Positions 1 to 8,960 of a stretch of 64,000 nt of DNA are shown one piece after another. The DNA is from Planctomycetes bacterium ADurb.Bin069 (GTDB lineage: Bacteria > Planctomycetota > UBA8108 > UBA8890 > UBA8898): positions 18,128-82,127 of the forward strand of contig MWEK01000005.1 in NCBI GenBank assembly GCA_002070955.1, written 5' to 3'. The position numbers and the translations under genes are program-made. Under the pieces are notes generated by a model, which made no database searches, had not been told where the DNA came from, and worked only from the letters and a program-made list of their open reading frames with translations. Each line of letters starts with the position of its first letter. Position 1 is the first letter of the stretch.

Positions 1-908
1 TCGACGCGTACCTGGCCGACACCGTCGGCCGGCTGAGCGTCGCGGCGATCCGCGCGGCGAAGTTCCGCGTGGCCGTCGACCTCGTGAACGGCACGGCGGC
101 GGTGGCGATCCGCGAGTTCCTTGGGTTTCTGGGGTGCGAGCCGATTCTGATCAACGCGGAGATGGACCGGGATTTCGCCCACGATCCGGCGCCGAACGCG
201 CGCAACATGCGCCAGCTCGAGGCGTTGCTCGGGCACATCCGGGCCGACGCGGGGTTCGCGGTCAACACGGATGTCGATCGCGTGGGCATCGTCACCGAGA
301 AGGGCGTCGCGCTCTCGGAGGAGAGCACGTTCCCGCTGGTGGCCGACCACGTGCTCGCCGGCGGCGGCGCGGTCGCCGTGACGAACCTCTCAACCTCGAT
401 GATGGTGGACCGCGTGGCGGAGCGCCACGGCGCCCGCATTGTCAGGACCAAGATCGGGGAGGGCAACGTGATCTTCCGCGCGATCAACGAGGATGCGGTG
501 CTGGCCGGCGAGGGCAGCGGCGGCGTGGCGCTGATGCCGGTGAGCCGCGCTTTCGACGGGTTCTTGACCATGGCGCTGGTGCTCGAGGCGATGGCCGCGG
601 GCGGGCGGCCCATCTCGGACCTTGCGGGGCGGCTCCCGGCGTTCCTCATGAAGAAGGGCGAGATTCCCTGCTCGCCGGATCGCGTCTACCACGTGCTGGA
701 GGAGTTCCGCGGGTTCTACCGCTGCGAGGAGGTCGATCTCACCGACGGCATCCGCGTGACGTGGCCGGGGCACTGGATCCACGTGCGCGCGTCCAACACC
801 GAGCCGATCCTGCGGGTGATCGTCGAGGGCGAGGATCCCGAGCGCGTCGAGCGCGACTTCGCGGACACGCTCTTTCGCGTCAACACGGTGGTGCACGGGA
901 AATCATGA
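1..908 (+). CDS. Phosphohexomutase (phosphoglucosamine/phosphomannomutase family), C-terminal part
   Basis: The reading frame is open from the window edge (first full codon at base 3), so the N-terminus, including the expected phosphoserine loop, lies outside. The visible part covers the sugar-binding, metal-binding and C-terminal phosphate-binding domains of the alpha-D-phosphohexomutase family, which interconverts hexose 1- and 6-phosphates. The C-terminal phosphate loop reads RASNTEPILRV and the substrate loop GEGSGG. The metal loop reads NTDVDR where the family has DxDxDR, so the first metal-ligand Asp is Asn (AAC at 264-266). The stop codon overlaps the ATG of a full paralog (ATGA), so the two are translationally coupled. 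The family is clear. The substrate is not, and the Asn could mean altered activity or a regulatory subunit. Confidence 0.88.
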   Translation, partial: DAYLADTVGRLSVAAIRAAKFRVAVDLVNGTAAVAIREFLGFLGCEPILINAEMDRDFAHDPAPNARNMRQLEALLGHIRADAGFAVNTDVDRVGIVTEKGVALSEESTFPLVADHVLAGGGAVAVTNLSTSMMVDRVAERHGARIVRTKIGEGNVIFRAINEDAVLAGEGSGGVALMPVSRAFDGFLTMALVLEAMAAGGRPISDLAGRLPAFLMKKGEIPCSPDRVYHVLEEFRGFYRCEEVDLTDGIRVTWPGHWIHVRASNTEPILRVIVEGEDPERVERDFADTLFRVNTVVHGKS

Positions 909-2266
909 GCAGAATCGCCTCGTTGAAGATCAGCGTCTCGGGCGTGCGCGGCATCGTCGGGCAGTCGCTGACGCCGCAGCTCGTGACCGCCTTCGCCGCG
1001 GCTTTCGGGAGCTACGCGGGCCGAGGGCCCGTGTTGGTCGGGAGCGACACGCGGCCTTCACGCCACATGGTGATGCCCGCGGTGGCGGCGGGGCTCATGA
1101 GCACGGGGGCCGAGGTCGTCGATCTCGGCATCTGTCCGGTGCCTTCGATCCAGTACATGGTGGCCAAGACGAGGGCCTTCGGCGGCATCGCGGTGACGGC
1201 GAGCCACAATCCCATCGAGTGGAACGCGCTCAAGTTCATCGGGCCGAAAGGCTTGTTCCTGAACCAGTACCGGGCCGAGGAGGTGCTCGACATCTACCAC
1301 CAAGGCGAATTCAGGCGCGTGCGGGACGGGGAGGTGCGGAGCGTCCGCCGCGAGCGGGGCGCTTTCGCGGCGCACCTGGAGGGCATCCTCAAGCATATTG
1401 ACCGCGAGGCGATCGCGCGGCGCGGGTTTCGGGTCATGGTCGACTGCGTGAACGGGGCGGGCGCGGTGGCGACCCCGGAGCTGCTCGCCGCCCTCGGGTG
1501 CCGGGCGACGGTGATGCATACTTCCGTGGACGAGCCCTTTCCGCACTGCCCCGAGCCCATCGCCGAGAACCTGCAGGAACTGGTGCGGACGGCGCGCGAG
1601 GCCGAGGTCGACATCGCCTTCGCCCAGGACGCCGACGCGGACCGCCTCGCCATCGTGAGCGCGAAGCGCGGCGCGATCGGCGAGGAATACACCGTGGCCC
1701 TGGCGGTGAAGCAGGTCCTGAAGCGGGTCAAGGCGCCCGTCGTCGTCAATCTCTCCACGACGCAGCTCGTGGAAGACATCGCCGCCGCGGCCGGCGTCGA
1801 GGTGCAGAGGACCAAGGTGGGCGAGATCAACGTGACCGAGAGGCTGCTCGCCGTCAACGGCGCCGTGGGCGGCGAGGGCACCGGCGGCGCCATCATCCCG
1901 GCGATTCACCCCTGCCGCGACAGTTTCGCCGCCATGGCGACCGTCCTGCAGCTTCTGGCCGAGGAGGAGCGAAGCCTGGAGGAGATCATCGACGGCCTGC
2001 CGCGCTACGCCATCGTCAAGCGCAAGGCCGCCTGCCCGCCGGAGCGCGTGTTCCGGGTCCTCAGGCGCATCGAAGAGACATTGGGGGACGGCGCGGCCGT
2101 GGACCGCTCCGACGGCGTGCGCCTGACTTGGGAGCGCAAGTGGCTCCATGTCCGCAGCTCCAACACCGAGCCGATCATGCGGGTTGTCGCCGAGGCGCCG
2201 GGCGAGGATGAGGCGCGGCGCCTTGCGGACAAGGCGCTCGTCGAGCTGAAGCGCTGCGCGGAGTAA
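905..2266 (+). CDS. glmM: Phosphoglucosamine mutase-like phosphohexomutase
   Basis: A complete 453-residue alpha-D-phosphohexomutase. The active-site serine loop VTASHNP is at about residues 97-103 (Ser100), the Mg-binding DADADR at 242-247, the sugar loop GEGTGG in the third domain, and the phosphate loop RSSNTEPIMRV near the C-terminus. All catalytic residues are intact, unlike in the upstream paralog, with which it shares an ATGA overlap. GlmM converts glucosamine-6-phosphate to glucosamine-1-phosphate for peptidoglycan and LPS precursors. Phosphomannomutase or phosphoglucomutase activity cannot be excluded from sequence alone, so the symbol is the best guess within the family. Confidence 0.85.
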   Translation: MSRIASLKISVSGVRGIVGQSLTPQLVTAFAAAFGSYAGRGPVLVGSDTRPSRHMVMPAVAAGLMSTGAEVVDLGICPVPSIQYMVAKTRAFGGIAVTASHNPIEWNALKFIGPKGLFLNQYRAEEVLDIYHQGEFRRVRDGEVRSVRRERGAFAAHLEGILKHIDREAIARRGFRVMVDCVNGAGAVATPELLAALGCRATVMHTSVDEPFPHCPEPIAENLQELVRTAREAEVDIAFAQDADADRLAIVSAKRGAIGEEYTVALAVKQVLKRVKAPVVVNLSTTQLVEDIAAAAGVEVQRTKVGEINVTERLLAVNGAVGGEGTGGAIIPAIHPCRDSFAAMATVLQLLAEEERSLEEIIDGLPRYAIVKRKAACPPERVFRVLRRIEETLGDGAAVDRSDGVRLTWERKWLHVRSSNTEPIMRVVAEAPGEDEARRLADKALVELKRCAE

Positions 2267-2842
2267 GGCCGCGGCGGCCGCGCGAATCGATCGCCGCGGC
2301 ACTCTCCCGCCGAGGGGGCTCACGCGGCCAAGCGCGAAGGGCATCGCCGACGCGCCGCGCGGCGTTCAGGGCGTAGCCGCCGCCCGCAGGAGCCAGGCCG
2401 GCTCCCCGCGGGCGCCGTCGGCGCGTCGAGCTTCGTCGCCGCGATCAGCCGCTTGCCGGCGAGGTAGACGGCGCCTGTGCGGAGCTTGCTTCCCTCACCT
2501 TGCAACTAGTCGCCGCAGACGCGGTCGACATACGGGCTGAACTTGCCCAAGAGAGAGTTGGGGACCGCCGCCTTCCAAAGTTGCCCCTGGACCAGCGTCC
2601 AGCCCCGAACCGCCTCGGAACCCCTGATCCGGGCGCCCTCGCCCTGGGTCGCCCATGCGCGATGCGCTTCGTGTCCGATTCTCCGCCCCGCGGGGGCAAT
2701 CCGCGCGGCCGACGCCCGCGCGTACGGCGACCGCAGCACCCGGCTGGGCGGGATTCGCCCCCCCCTGAATCGTGCGCAGCGTTGCCTCACGGGGTCCGAA
2801 TCCTTGCCGCTCGCGGCGGCGTGGTCTCCGGTAGGCGCCGAG
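2267..2842. other. 576-bp stretch with no supported gene
   Basis: No frame shows convincing protein features. On the minus strand one frame is open from about 2790 to 2320 except for a single TAG at 2506-2508. Its most protein-like part, on both sides of that stop (LLGKFSPYVDRVCGD, then TGAVYLAGKRLIAATKLD), might be a decayed gene, but I recognise no family. Confidence 0.35.
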
Positions 2843-3715
2843 TCAGGACACCTTCCTCAGGGTGAAGTAGATGAAGGTGTAGGACAGTCCGTTCCAGGTG
2901 ACCGCCCTCTCTTCGCAGGAGAGGGCGGGGAGCGGGCCTTCCAGCCGGAGGCCGCTCCGGGCGGCTAGATCGATGAGGTCGGGGATCTCCCGCCGGCTGA
3001 AAACTCTGACCGGCGCCCCGAACTCGGTCCGGCCCCTCGTATCGATCGGATCCTCCCAGTAATCCGTGGAGACGGCCAGGATGCCGCCGGGTCTGAGGAT
3101 CCGAGCCATCTCGGCGAAAAACCTCGTCGGGTCCACCCCGTGCTCGATGATGCTCATGCAGGTGATCGCCGCGAAGCGGCCATCGCCGTAGGCGGTCGCC
3201 GTGATGTCGCCGTGCTCGTAGACGATGGGTCCGTGGACCCGGGACTCCTCGAAGACCAGGTTGCACCCGTGGAGCCTCCGGTAGCCGTAAAGGGACAGCC
3301 AAGGGAGGATCGGGGAGTAAAGGCACGCCCCCGCATCGAGCACCTCCTCGCCGTGGGAAGCGTTCTCGAGGACCCACGCTACCGCCGCCAAGGCATCCCA
3401 GAACTTCTCCTCGATCCCGAAGCGGGGAAGGCCGATCTCCCGGACCTCCGCGATGGCCTCCTCCACCTGCCGGCGGCGGAGAAGCACCGCCGCGGCAGGA
3501 GCGGCGCGAGGCCGCCGAGCCGCGCGCCAGCCGCCTCCGAAGTTCCTCCTCACCCAGAGGCGGTAGCCGATGGGATGGACGAGGAATCGGTCCCGAAGCC
3601 GGTCCCGAAGGGCGGTCACGAACGATCGATCCAAATCCCCTCCTCCGGTGAAACAGGTTCTCTTCCGGAGCAATCGGCGGGGTCGGCAAGCCACTTGATC
3701 CGGTTTCTCGGACAA
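2843..3715 (-). CDS. Class I SAM-dependent methyltransferase (methyltransferase type 11-like)
   Basis: 290 residues. The middle and C-terminal half carry a Rossmann-type methyltransferase fold: a motif I-like strand EEVLDAGACLYSP, an acidic strand end (YEHGDITA), then FAAITCMSIIEHGVDP and a post-motif ARILRPGGILAVSTDYW typical of type 11 enzymes. Motif I lacks the usual GxGxG, so the glycine loop is degenerate. The N-terminal 90 residues are basic and have no recognised domain. The substrate is unknown; in this family it is often a sugar, a lipid or a small molecule. The 3715 start is a TTG, and an internal GTG further downstream could be the real start. The gene lies next to a rearranged, pseudogene-rich stretch. 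Confidence 0.72.
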   Translation of the reverse strand: MSEKPDQVACRPRRLLRKRTCFTGGGDLDRSFVTALRDRLRDRFLVHPIGYRLWVRRNFGGGWRAARRPRAAPAAAVLLRRRQVEEAIAEVREIGLPRFGIEEKFWDALAAVAWVLENASHGEEVLDAGACLYSPILPWLSLYGYRRLHGCNLVFEESRVHGPIVYEHGDITATAYGDGRFAAITCMSIIEHGVDPTRFFAEMARILRPGGILAVSTDYWEDPIDTRGRTEFGAPVRVFSRREIPDLIDLAARSGLRLEGPLPALSCEERAVTWNGLSYTFIYFTLRKVS

Positions 3716-3770
3716 GGCGTCCGTCCGCCGAGCCGGTCCGTCCGCCCCGGGGAGACGCCGCGGCCTTGTT

Positions 3771-4516
3771 GGCGCTTGCGCGCATCTTCTCGCCCTCGAC
3801 GAGCGCCTTCAAGCCCCTCAGGCGCACCAGGCTCCGAACGCTCGCGACACGATCGCCCTAGAAGAGCACCCGGTGAAGCATCTCCATCATGCCGTCGGGG
3901 AGCGCGCTCCCGCCCCATTTCGCCGGAAGCTCGCGGGCGTTCTCGACCTCGGTCACGACTTGCGTCCGGCATCCTTGAACGCCCCCGGCGGCGCGCCGCG
4001 GTGGTAATCGCGGCGCGCGCGGAGGAAGGCGCCCAGGCCTTGACGATCTCCTCCCGGCTCGGCTCGACGACCTCCCGGGCGGGGAGATCCGTCTCGGCCT
4101 CCTGCCGGGCGGCGGCGCTAGAAGCCGATCTCCTCCTTGCGCCGGTTCCAGTAGGCGGTCTTGCCCTCGCGGAACGACATGACCATCATGTCGACGGCGA
4201 CCTGGATCTTGTAGGCGAGTTCCACGTCGCACGCCGGTTTCTTGCGGTCGCGCATGCAGGCGTAGAAGTTCTCGAGGTGCTCCAGGGCGCCGCCCGTGCG
4301 CTGGTTGTGAACCGTGACGGCCTCGCGGTCGCCGACAATGCCCTTCTGGTACTGGAGGGTGAGCTGGTCGCGGTCGAAGACGATGGTGCCCTCGTGGCTC
4401 CGGATCGCCGCGGGGATGCCGAAGTCGTTGACCGTGGACGCCGTCAGGATGGCCGAGCGGTTCGAGGGGTAGTCGATCTGAACGGAGAAGGTGTCCGGCA
4501 CCTCGCGGTCCCGGAA
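3771..4516 (-). repeat. Duplicated segment, copy A (partner at 12353-13097)
   Basis: About 745 bp that are highly similar, and over long stretches identical, to 12353-13097. The shared part covers the C-terminal third of a Gfo/Idh/MocA oxidoreductase gene plus about 350 bp of downstream non-coding DNA (3771-4117). Identity is near complete over 4000-4380 and drops towards both ends. The upstream edge is sharp: both copies share the codons for DREVPDTFSVQ and diverge within a few bases of 4514-4518. The non-coding arm has no recognisable gene on either strand, although the tracts ending near 3860 and 12437 are protein-like in a minus frame. Confidence 0.9.
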
Positions 4517-4866
4517 CCTTCCGTCCCGAATACGGCCGTGGGCGGCACGCCGTCGATGAGGACCTGGAACCGCCCCTGCGCGCCGGGCGCTTTCCACGGC
4601 GCGCCCCAATCGCAGGTGCCGACCCACAGGCGATACGCGCCCGACTCGGGAAGGCGGACCGTGGTCGTCGCATCGGCGACCTGAACGCCCAGCCCGTGAG
4701 CGAGCGGGAATGGCGAGCCCATCTGGTCCATGAACTGCGAATCGTCGACCCGCGCGCCGCAGCGCTCGAACATTTCGGCCTCTAGGAGGACCGTTCCGCG
4801 CGCCTCGCCGGCGGAGAGCGTGCCGCGCGTCGCAAGAAGCACTGCACCGAGAGTCATGGATCTCAT
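4118..4866 (-). pseudogene. Chimeric pseudogene: FAD-dependent oxidoreductase N-terminus joined to Gfo/Idh/MocA C-terminus
   Basis: The 5' part (4866 to about 4516) encodes a signal peptide, then an accessory domain with MFERCGARVDDSQFMDQMGS, HGLGVQVADATTTV and YRLWVGTCDW. This arrangement is typical of the N-terminal domain of exported FAD-dependent oxidoreductases in Planctomycetota and Verrucomicrobiota. At about 4514-4518 it switches, out of frame, to the last ~130 codons of a Gfo/Idh/MocA oxidoreductase (DREVPDTFSVQ through RRKEEIGF, stop at 4118-4120). That tail is nearly identical to the intact gene at 12699-13946. Both parents are truncated and the frames do not match, so no functional fusion protein is expected. 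An assembly chimera is possible. Confidence 0.82.
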
Positions 4867-4968
4867 GACAAGTCTCGCAAGTAGGCCTCGGGCCTGACGC
4901 CTCGAGCCTTCTCGTTGTACCTAGACAAAAAGGGGCCCCTCAAACGTACTTGATGTAGAGTAGACCCC

Positions 4969-5502
4969 ATGGCAACGGATGCAGAGCTCCTCTCCGCGTG
5001 GCGACGCGGCGATGACCAGGCTTTCGCGACGCTGTACGCGCGGCACCGGCGCGGGGTATACCTCTGCATCCTGTCCGCGGTCGGTGACGCCGACACTGCC
5101 GAGGATCTGCTCCAGGAGACGTTCCTCAAGGTATTTCGTCGCGGTCTCGGGTCGCGCAACGGCCATACGTCGATGGCGCCGTACTTGGCGACGGTCGGGC
5201 GCAACTTGGCCGCTGACTGGCGCAGGCGGGAAGCGCGTGGAACTCGGGCCTGCGCGCGCGTCGCGCGGTTTCTGGAGGCGCGCGAATCGGCGGGCGCGGA
5301 AGGCCTCTCCGCCCAGGAGGCGGGCGAGCTTCTGTGGCGTGTGCCTGAAGAGCAACGCGAGGCCGTGATCTTGCGAGTGTACGGCGGCCTCAGCTTCGCC
5401 GAGATCGGCGAGCTGACGGATGTGCCCCTCAATACGGCGGCGAGCCGTTATCGCTACGGCATCGAGAAAATCAGGACGCTGCTTGCGGGAGGTGCCGAAT
5501 GA
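4969..5502 (+). CDS. ECF-type RNA polymerase sigma factor
   Basis: 177 residues, the usual size for an extracytoplasmic-function sigma factor. Region 2 (core binding and -10 recognition) contains AEDLLQETFLKVFR. Region 4 (-35 helix-turn-helix) contains LSFAEIGELTDVPLNTAASRYRYG. The spacer between them is short. It would bind core RNA polymerase and direct transcription of a small regulon. The next gene overlaps by four bases (ATGA) and encodes a single-pass membrane protein that probably acts as its partner. A 10-bp perfect palindrome, AGGGGCCCCT at 4931-4940, sits in the leader about 30 bases before the start. Confidence 0.93.
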   Translation: MATDAELLSAWRRGDDQAFATLYARHRRGVYLCILSAVGDADTAEDLLQETFLKVFRRGLGSRNGHTSMAPYLATVGRNLAADWRRREARGTRACARVARFLEARESAGAEGLSAQEAGELLWRVPEEQREAVILRVYGGLSFAEIGELTDVPLNTAASRYRYGIEKIRTLLAGGAE

Positions 5503-5963
5503 GATACGAACAAGCCCCCGAGGAAATCGAACGGCTGCTCGGCGCGTTCATTCCGATCGGACCATCGAACGCGGCGGAAGCACGCATTGCGGCTGCCACG
5601 TGGCGGTGCCGCAGAAATCGGCGCGTTGCCTGGTGGGCCGGCGGCATCGCGGCCGCGGCCGCGGCCGGCGCGTGCTTCGTCTTCTCGGCATGGATTTCAG
5701 GCGCGCGGCCTTCGGCACCTGCGCCGGCGGCAGTCGCATCGCCCGCGCCGGCCACGGAAGATCTCGGGATCATGAAGGCCGAACTGGCCGCGATCCGCGA
5801 AATGTGCGACGTCATTCCAGTCGAGAAACGGGATATGCGGGAGGAGATCGATGCGAAGCTCAATGCGTGCCTGCAGAGGCTCGAAAGTCTGGAGAAGAGC
5901 CTGGGCTCAGGCCGCGAGAGCTCGTGGCGTCCTCTGGCAGAACATGTCGTCGTGAACGTGTGA
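5499..5963 (+). CDS. Single-pass membrane protein, putative anti-sigma factor
   Basis: 154 residues with a cytoplasmic N-terminus of about 42 residues, one hydrophobic segment at about 43-67, an Ala/Pro-rich linker, and a C-terminal region predicted to be helical or coiled-coil (about 90-130). It overlaps the ECF sigma gene by ATGA. That position, plus the topology, suggests it sequesters the sigma factor at the membrane. It has no HxxxCxxC zinc finger, so it is not a standard ZAS-type anti-sigma factor. The function is inferred from context only. Confidence 0.65.
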   Translation: MRYEQAPEEIERLLGAFIPIGPSNAAEARIAAATWRCRRNRRVAWWAGGIAAAAAAGACFVFSAWISGARPSAPAPAAVASPAPATEDLGIMKAELAAIREMCDVIPVEKRDMREEIDAKLNACLQRLESLEKSLGSGRESSWRPLAEHVVVNV

Positions 5964-6065
5964 GAAGCACGTGCGTGATGAAGCGGTCGGCCGGCGGCGA
6001 TCTCCGGCCGACCGCTCGCATGCGTGCCTTCGGTCTCTTTTCACTTTTTAAGAGGAGGTTCCAAC

Positions 6066-7451
6066 ATGCGGCTGATCGTGGCGACTTTGGTGCTGCTCCT
6101 GACGGGAGCGTTCGCGGGCGAGGAGAAGACTGCCGCGCTCGAAGGGCGCATCGGCGAGCTCAAGAACAAGCTCGTCCAGGCGGAGAAGGCGATTGAGAAC
6201 GCCGACAATGACGAGGCGAGAGCCAAGGCAAAGGGCCGCGCGCAGGAGCTCAGGGCGGCCATCGAGCGCGCCGCGCAGGAGCTCAAGGCAGTGCGCGCCG
6301 AGGGAAGGCCCGAGAAGCCGGAGCGCAAGCCTGAAGCGCGCGAGGGCGGCCCCCTGGAGAAGATGGTCGACCGCATCGCGGAGCTCAGGAAGAAGGCGCT
6401 CTTCGCCAAGCGCGAGGGACGGCCCGAGCAGGCGCGGGAGCTGTGGCTCGAGGCCGAGAAGCTGGACGCGGTCCTCACGCGCGAGATCGGCGAGGGGCCG
6501 GCCCGCGAAGCCGGGGATGTGCCGCCCGCGGAAGATCTCGAGCGCGCGTTCGGCCAGGCGAAGGAGGCGATTGCCAGCCGGAGGTTCGATGCGGCGGGCG
6601 AGGCCCTCAGGCGCGCCGTCGATGGGCTTCGGCGCATGGTGAACCGCGATCGACTTGGTCCCGAGGACGCGCGGTGGTGCCGCGAGAGGATCGAGTGGCT
6701 CGTGGGCTCCGCCGAGGCGCTCGAGCGCGCGGGGCAGGCAGGGATGGCGCAGAAACTCAGGGAATCCGCGCAAGGGCTCTTCGCGGCCCTCGATCGGCGA
6801 GGAGCAAGGCCCGAGAAGCCCGACAGGGAGAGGCCCGACAGGCCGGACCGGCCGGACGGAGCCCCGGGCGCAGAGCTGCGGCAACGTCGCGCTCAGATCG
6901 GCGCCGAGTTGGAGAAGATCGGCGGGCGCCTCCGAGAGCTTGAGGAAGCGCGCGCGGAATTGGGCAAGGAAGTCGAACGGCGCGAGGGCGCCGTGCGCGA
7001 GGCCGAGGGCGAGAAGCGCGAGGTGCTCAAGCGGGAGCTCATGCCGCTCGTTGAGAAGTTCAAGGCCGTCGCCGCGGAGAGCGATGAGCTCAAGGAACGC
7101 GCGTCGGGGCTCGAGAGGCAACGGGCAAGGATCGACAACGCCGCGCGCGAAGGCGGCGGTCGCCCGCGGGCCGAGGCGCCCTCGCCCGAGAATCGCGAGC
7201 TCAGGGAGCGCCTCCGCAACATCGAGCGCGAGATGGCGGAAAACGCCGAAATGTCCGCCAATCTCAGGGCCGAGATCGTCGAGTTGGAGAAGGGCATGAG
7301 CCAGGTCGAGGGCGAACGGCGCGAGGGCATGCGGCGAGAGGTGGCCCAGTTGCACGAGAGGCTCGCGGCCCGCGAGTGGCATCTTTTCAGGCTCAGGCTC
7401 GCTCGCATGGAGCTTGAGCAGGCTGCTGCCGGCGGGCCGCGTCGGGCTTGA
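6066..7451 (+). CDS. Exported coiled-coil protein of unknown function
   Basis: 461 residues. The ATG at 6066 is preceded by a strong AGGAGG, and a cleavable signal peptide (RLIVATLVLLLTGAFAGEE) follows it. The mature protein is extremely rich in Glu, Arg, Lys and Ala and almost entirely predicted helix, with two coiled-coil blocks (about 20-90 and 290-455) around a more globular middle. No catalytic motif was found. It follows the sigma/partner pair in the same orientation, 102 bases downstream, and may be a regulon member or an envelope-spanning structural protein. The codon composition makes the opposite strand look open, but that frame is a shadow. Confidence 0.78.
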   Translation: MRLIVATLVLLLTGAFAGEEKTAALEGRIGELKNKLVQAEKAIENADNDEARAKAKGRAQELRAAIERAAQELKAVRAEGRPEKPERKPEAREGGPLEKMVDRIAELRKKALFAKREGRPEQARELWLEAEKLDAVLTREIGEGPAREAGDVPPAEDLERAFGQAKEAIASRRFDAAGEALRRAVDGLRRMVNRDRLGPEDARWCRERIEWLVGSAEALERAGQAGMAQKLRESAQGLFAALDRRGARPEKPDRERPDRPDRPDGAPGAELRQRRAQIGAELEKIGGRLRELEEARAELGKEVERREGAVREAEGEKREVLKRELMPLVEKFKAVAAESDELKERASGLERQRARIDNAAREGGGRPRAEAPSPENRELRERLRNIEREMAENAEMSANLRAEIVELEKGMSQVEGERREGMRREVAQLHERLAAREWHLFRLRLARMELEQAAAGGPRRA

Positions 7452-7524
7452 GGCTCAAGAATGCCGAAGGATCCCTGTGCACGCTTTCAGCGCGCTGAAG
7501 GAATGGGCGTTCATCTGTCGTGGA

Positions 7525-7538
7525 CTTCAGGCCTGAAG
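7525..7538. repeat. 14-bp perfect palindrome within a short dispersed repeat
   Basis: CTTCAGGCCTGAAG is its own reverse complement and sits inside a longer imperfect repeat (GACTT...AAGTC). Related sequences, CCTGACGCCTCGAGCC at about 4894 and GAGGCTCAAG at about 7449, lie at both ends of the sigma/coiled-coil unit. They may be copies of one small intergenic element. Confidence 0.5.
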
Positions 7539-7607
7539 CCTCAAGTCTGCTTCCCTTGACGCCCCTCCTCGCAGGCACAATGATGCCCCCATGCGAGGGT
7601 CGACTCC

Positions 7608-8916
7608 ATGCGAGCGATGCGTGGAAACGTGATCAGGGCGGGTGGACTTGCCGCGGGTTTCGCGGCGGGGATGCTCTTCTACGCGGCAACCAGGCACGGG
7701 GCCGGGGACCGCAGCACGGTTCCCGGCCCGGTGGCTTCGGAGGCGCCCGCTCCGGTCGAGACGCCGGCCGCGGCCCGGAGGTCCGCCCCCTCGCCGGCGG
7801 CGTTCCCTGTCCCCGAGGCCCTGCCTGCGGGGTGGGATGCCTCGTTGGGCGCCGCGCCGCGCTTCGACGATGTGACGGACGCGGCGGGCATCACGTTCCG
7901 GCACTGCAACGGCTAGAGTGGGAAGTTTTATTGCCCCGAGATCATGGGCGGCGGCGTCGCGCTCGTCGACTAGGACGGCGACGGGTTGCTCGCTATCTAC
8001 TTCGTCAACGGAAATCATCTCGATGCGCCGCCCTCACCCGATATCAATAACCGTCTGTACCGCAACAGCGGCGATTGGACGTTCACGGATGTGACCGACC
8101 GCGCGGGCGTGGGGGACACGGGCTACGGCCGGGGGTGCTGCGCCGGGGACTACGACCATGACGGAGACTCCGATCTGTGCCTGAGCAACTTCGGCCGGAA
8201 CGTGCTCTATCGCAACAATGGAGACGGGACCTTCACGGATGTCGCCGCGGCGGCGGGCGTCGAGGATCTTCTGTGGGGCCAGAGCTCCGCGTGGCTCGAC
8301 TACGACAAGGACGGGCGCCTCGACTCGTTCGTCCAGAACTACCTGACGTACTCGCTCGACATGCGGACGGATGCCTTCATCTACATAGGCGACGAGAAAC
8401 TGCTTGATTACGCCGCGCCGTCGAACTTCAAGGGGGCGGCAAGCCATCTGTATCGCAACAACGGCGACGGCGCCTTCCGGGATGTGACCAAGGAGGCCGG
8501 CGTCCTGCGCCCGGACGGCAAGGGTATGAACACCGTCTGCTACGACATGGACGACGACGGCTGGGTCGACATCGTCCCGGCGTGGTGATCAGCCGCTTGG
8601 CCGGCACGGTGGTCGTTCTGCGCAGCGAGGCGCGCGGCGGGCACGGGGTCACCTTTCCGATGCGGTGCCGCAACGGCACGCGCGATGCGCTCGGCACGAG
8701 CGTGACGATTGAAGCGGGCGGCAGGAAGCAGCGGGCGCTCGTCCACAGCGGCGTCACGTATCTCTCGCAGTGCGATCGCCGCATCCACTCCGGGCTCGGC
8801 GCGGCGGCGTGGGTGGGCGCGCGGTCACGTGGCCGAACGGTCAACGCGAGGTATTCTGCGGGCTGCCCGTCGATCGCCGCATGGTGATCGAGGAAGGGGC
8901 GGGCGAGGTCAAGTAG
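7608..8916 (+). pseudogene. Decayed FG-GAP/VCBS and ASPIC/UnbV (CRTAC1-like) protein gene
   Basis: The frame begins with a signal-anchor and proline-rich linker. It continues through the family hallmark (FDDVTDAAGITFRHCNG, then GKFYCPEIMGGGVALVD) and FG-GAP repeats such as LYRNNGDGTFTDV and DYDHDGDSD. Two in-frame TAG codons interrupt it, at 7914-7916 and at 7974-7976; the second stands where the family has Tyr in LVDYDGDG. After DDGWVDIVPA (about 8580) a large internal part is missing, and the frame jumps to a C-terminal ASPIC/UnbV-like domain (SVTIEAGGRKQRALVHSG, YLSQCDRR). A last frameshift near 8820 puts the terminal VTWPNGQREVFCGLP in another frame, ending at 8916. The number of independent lesions shows the gene is dead. 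Confidence 0.88.
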
Positions 8917-8960
8917 GCACACCGGGGCTCAGGGGCGCCGGTGCAGCGCACGGCGACGAG

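Noticed and set aside
7914..7976. TAG readthrough or pyrrolysine-type recoding in the ASPIC/UnbV gene
   Set aside because: TAG ends normal genes here (for example rpsP), and the same gene also has an internal deletion and a frameshift, so decay explains the stops.
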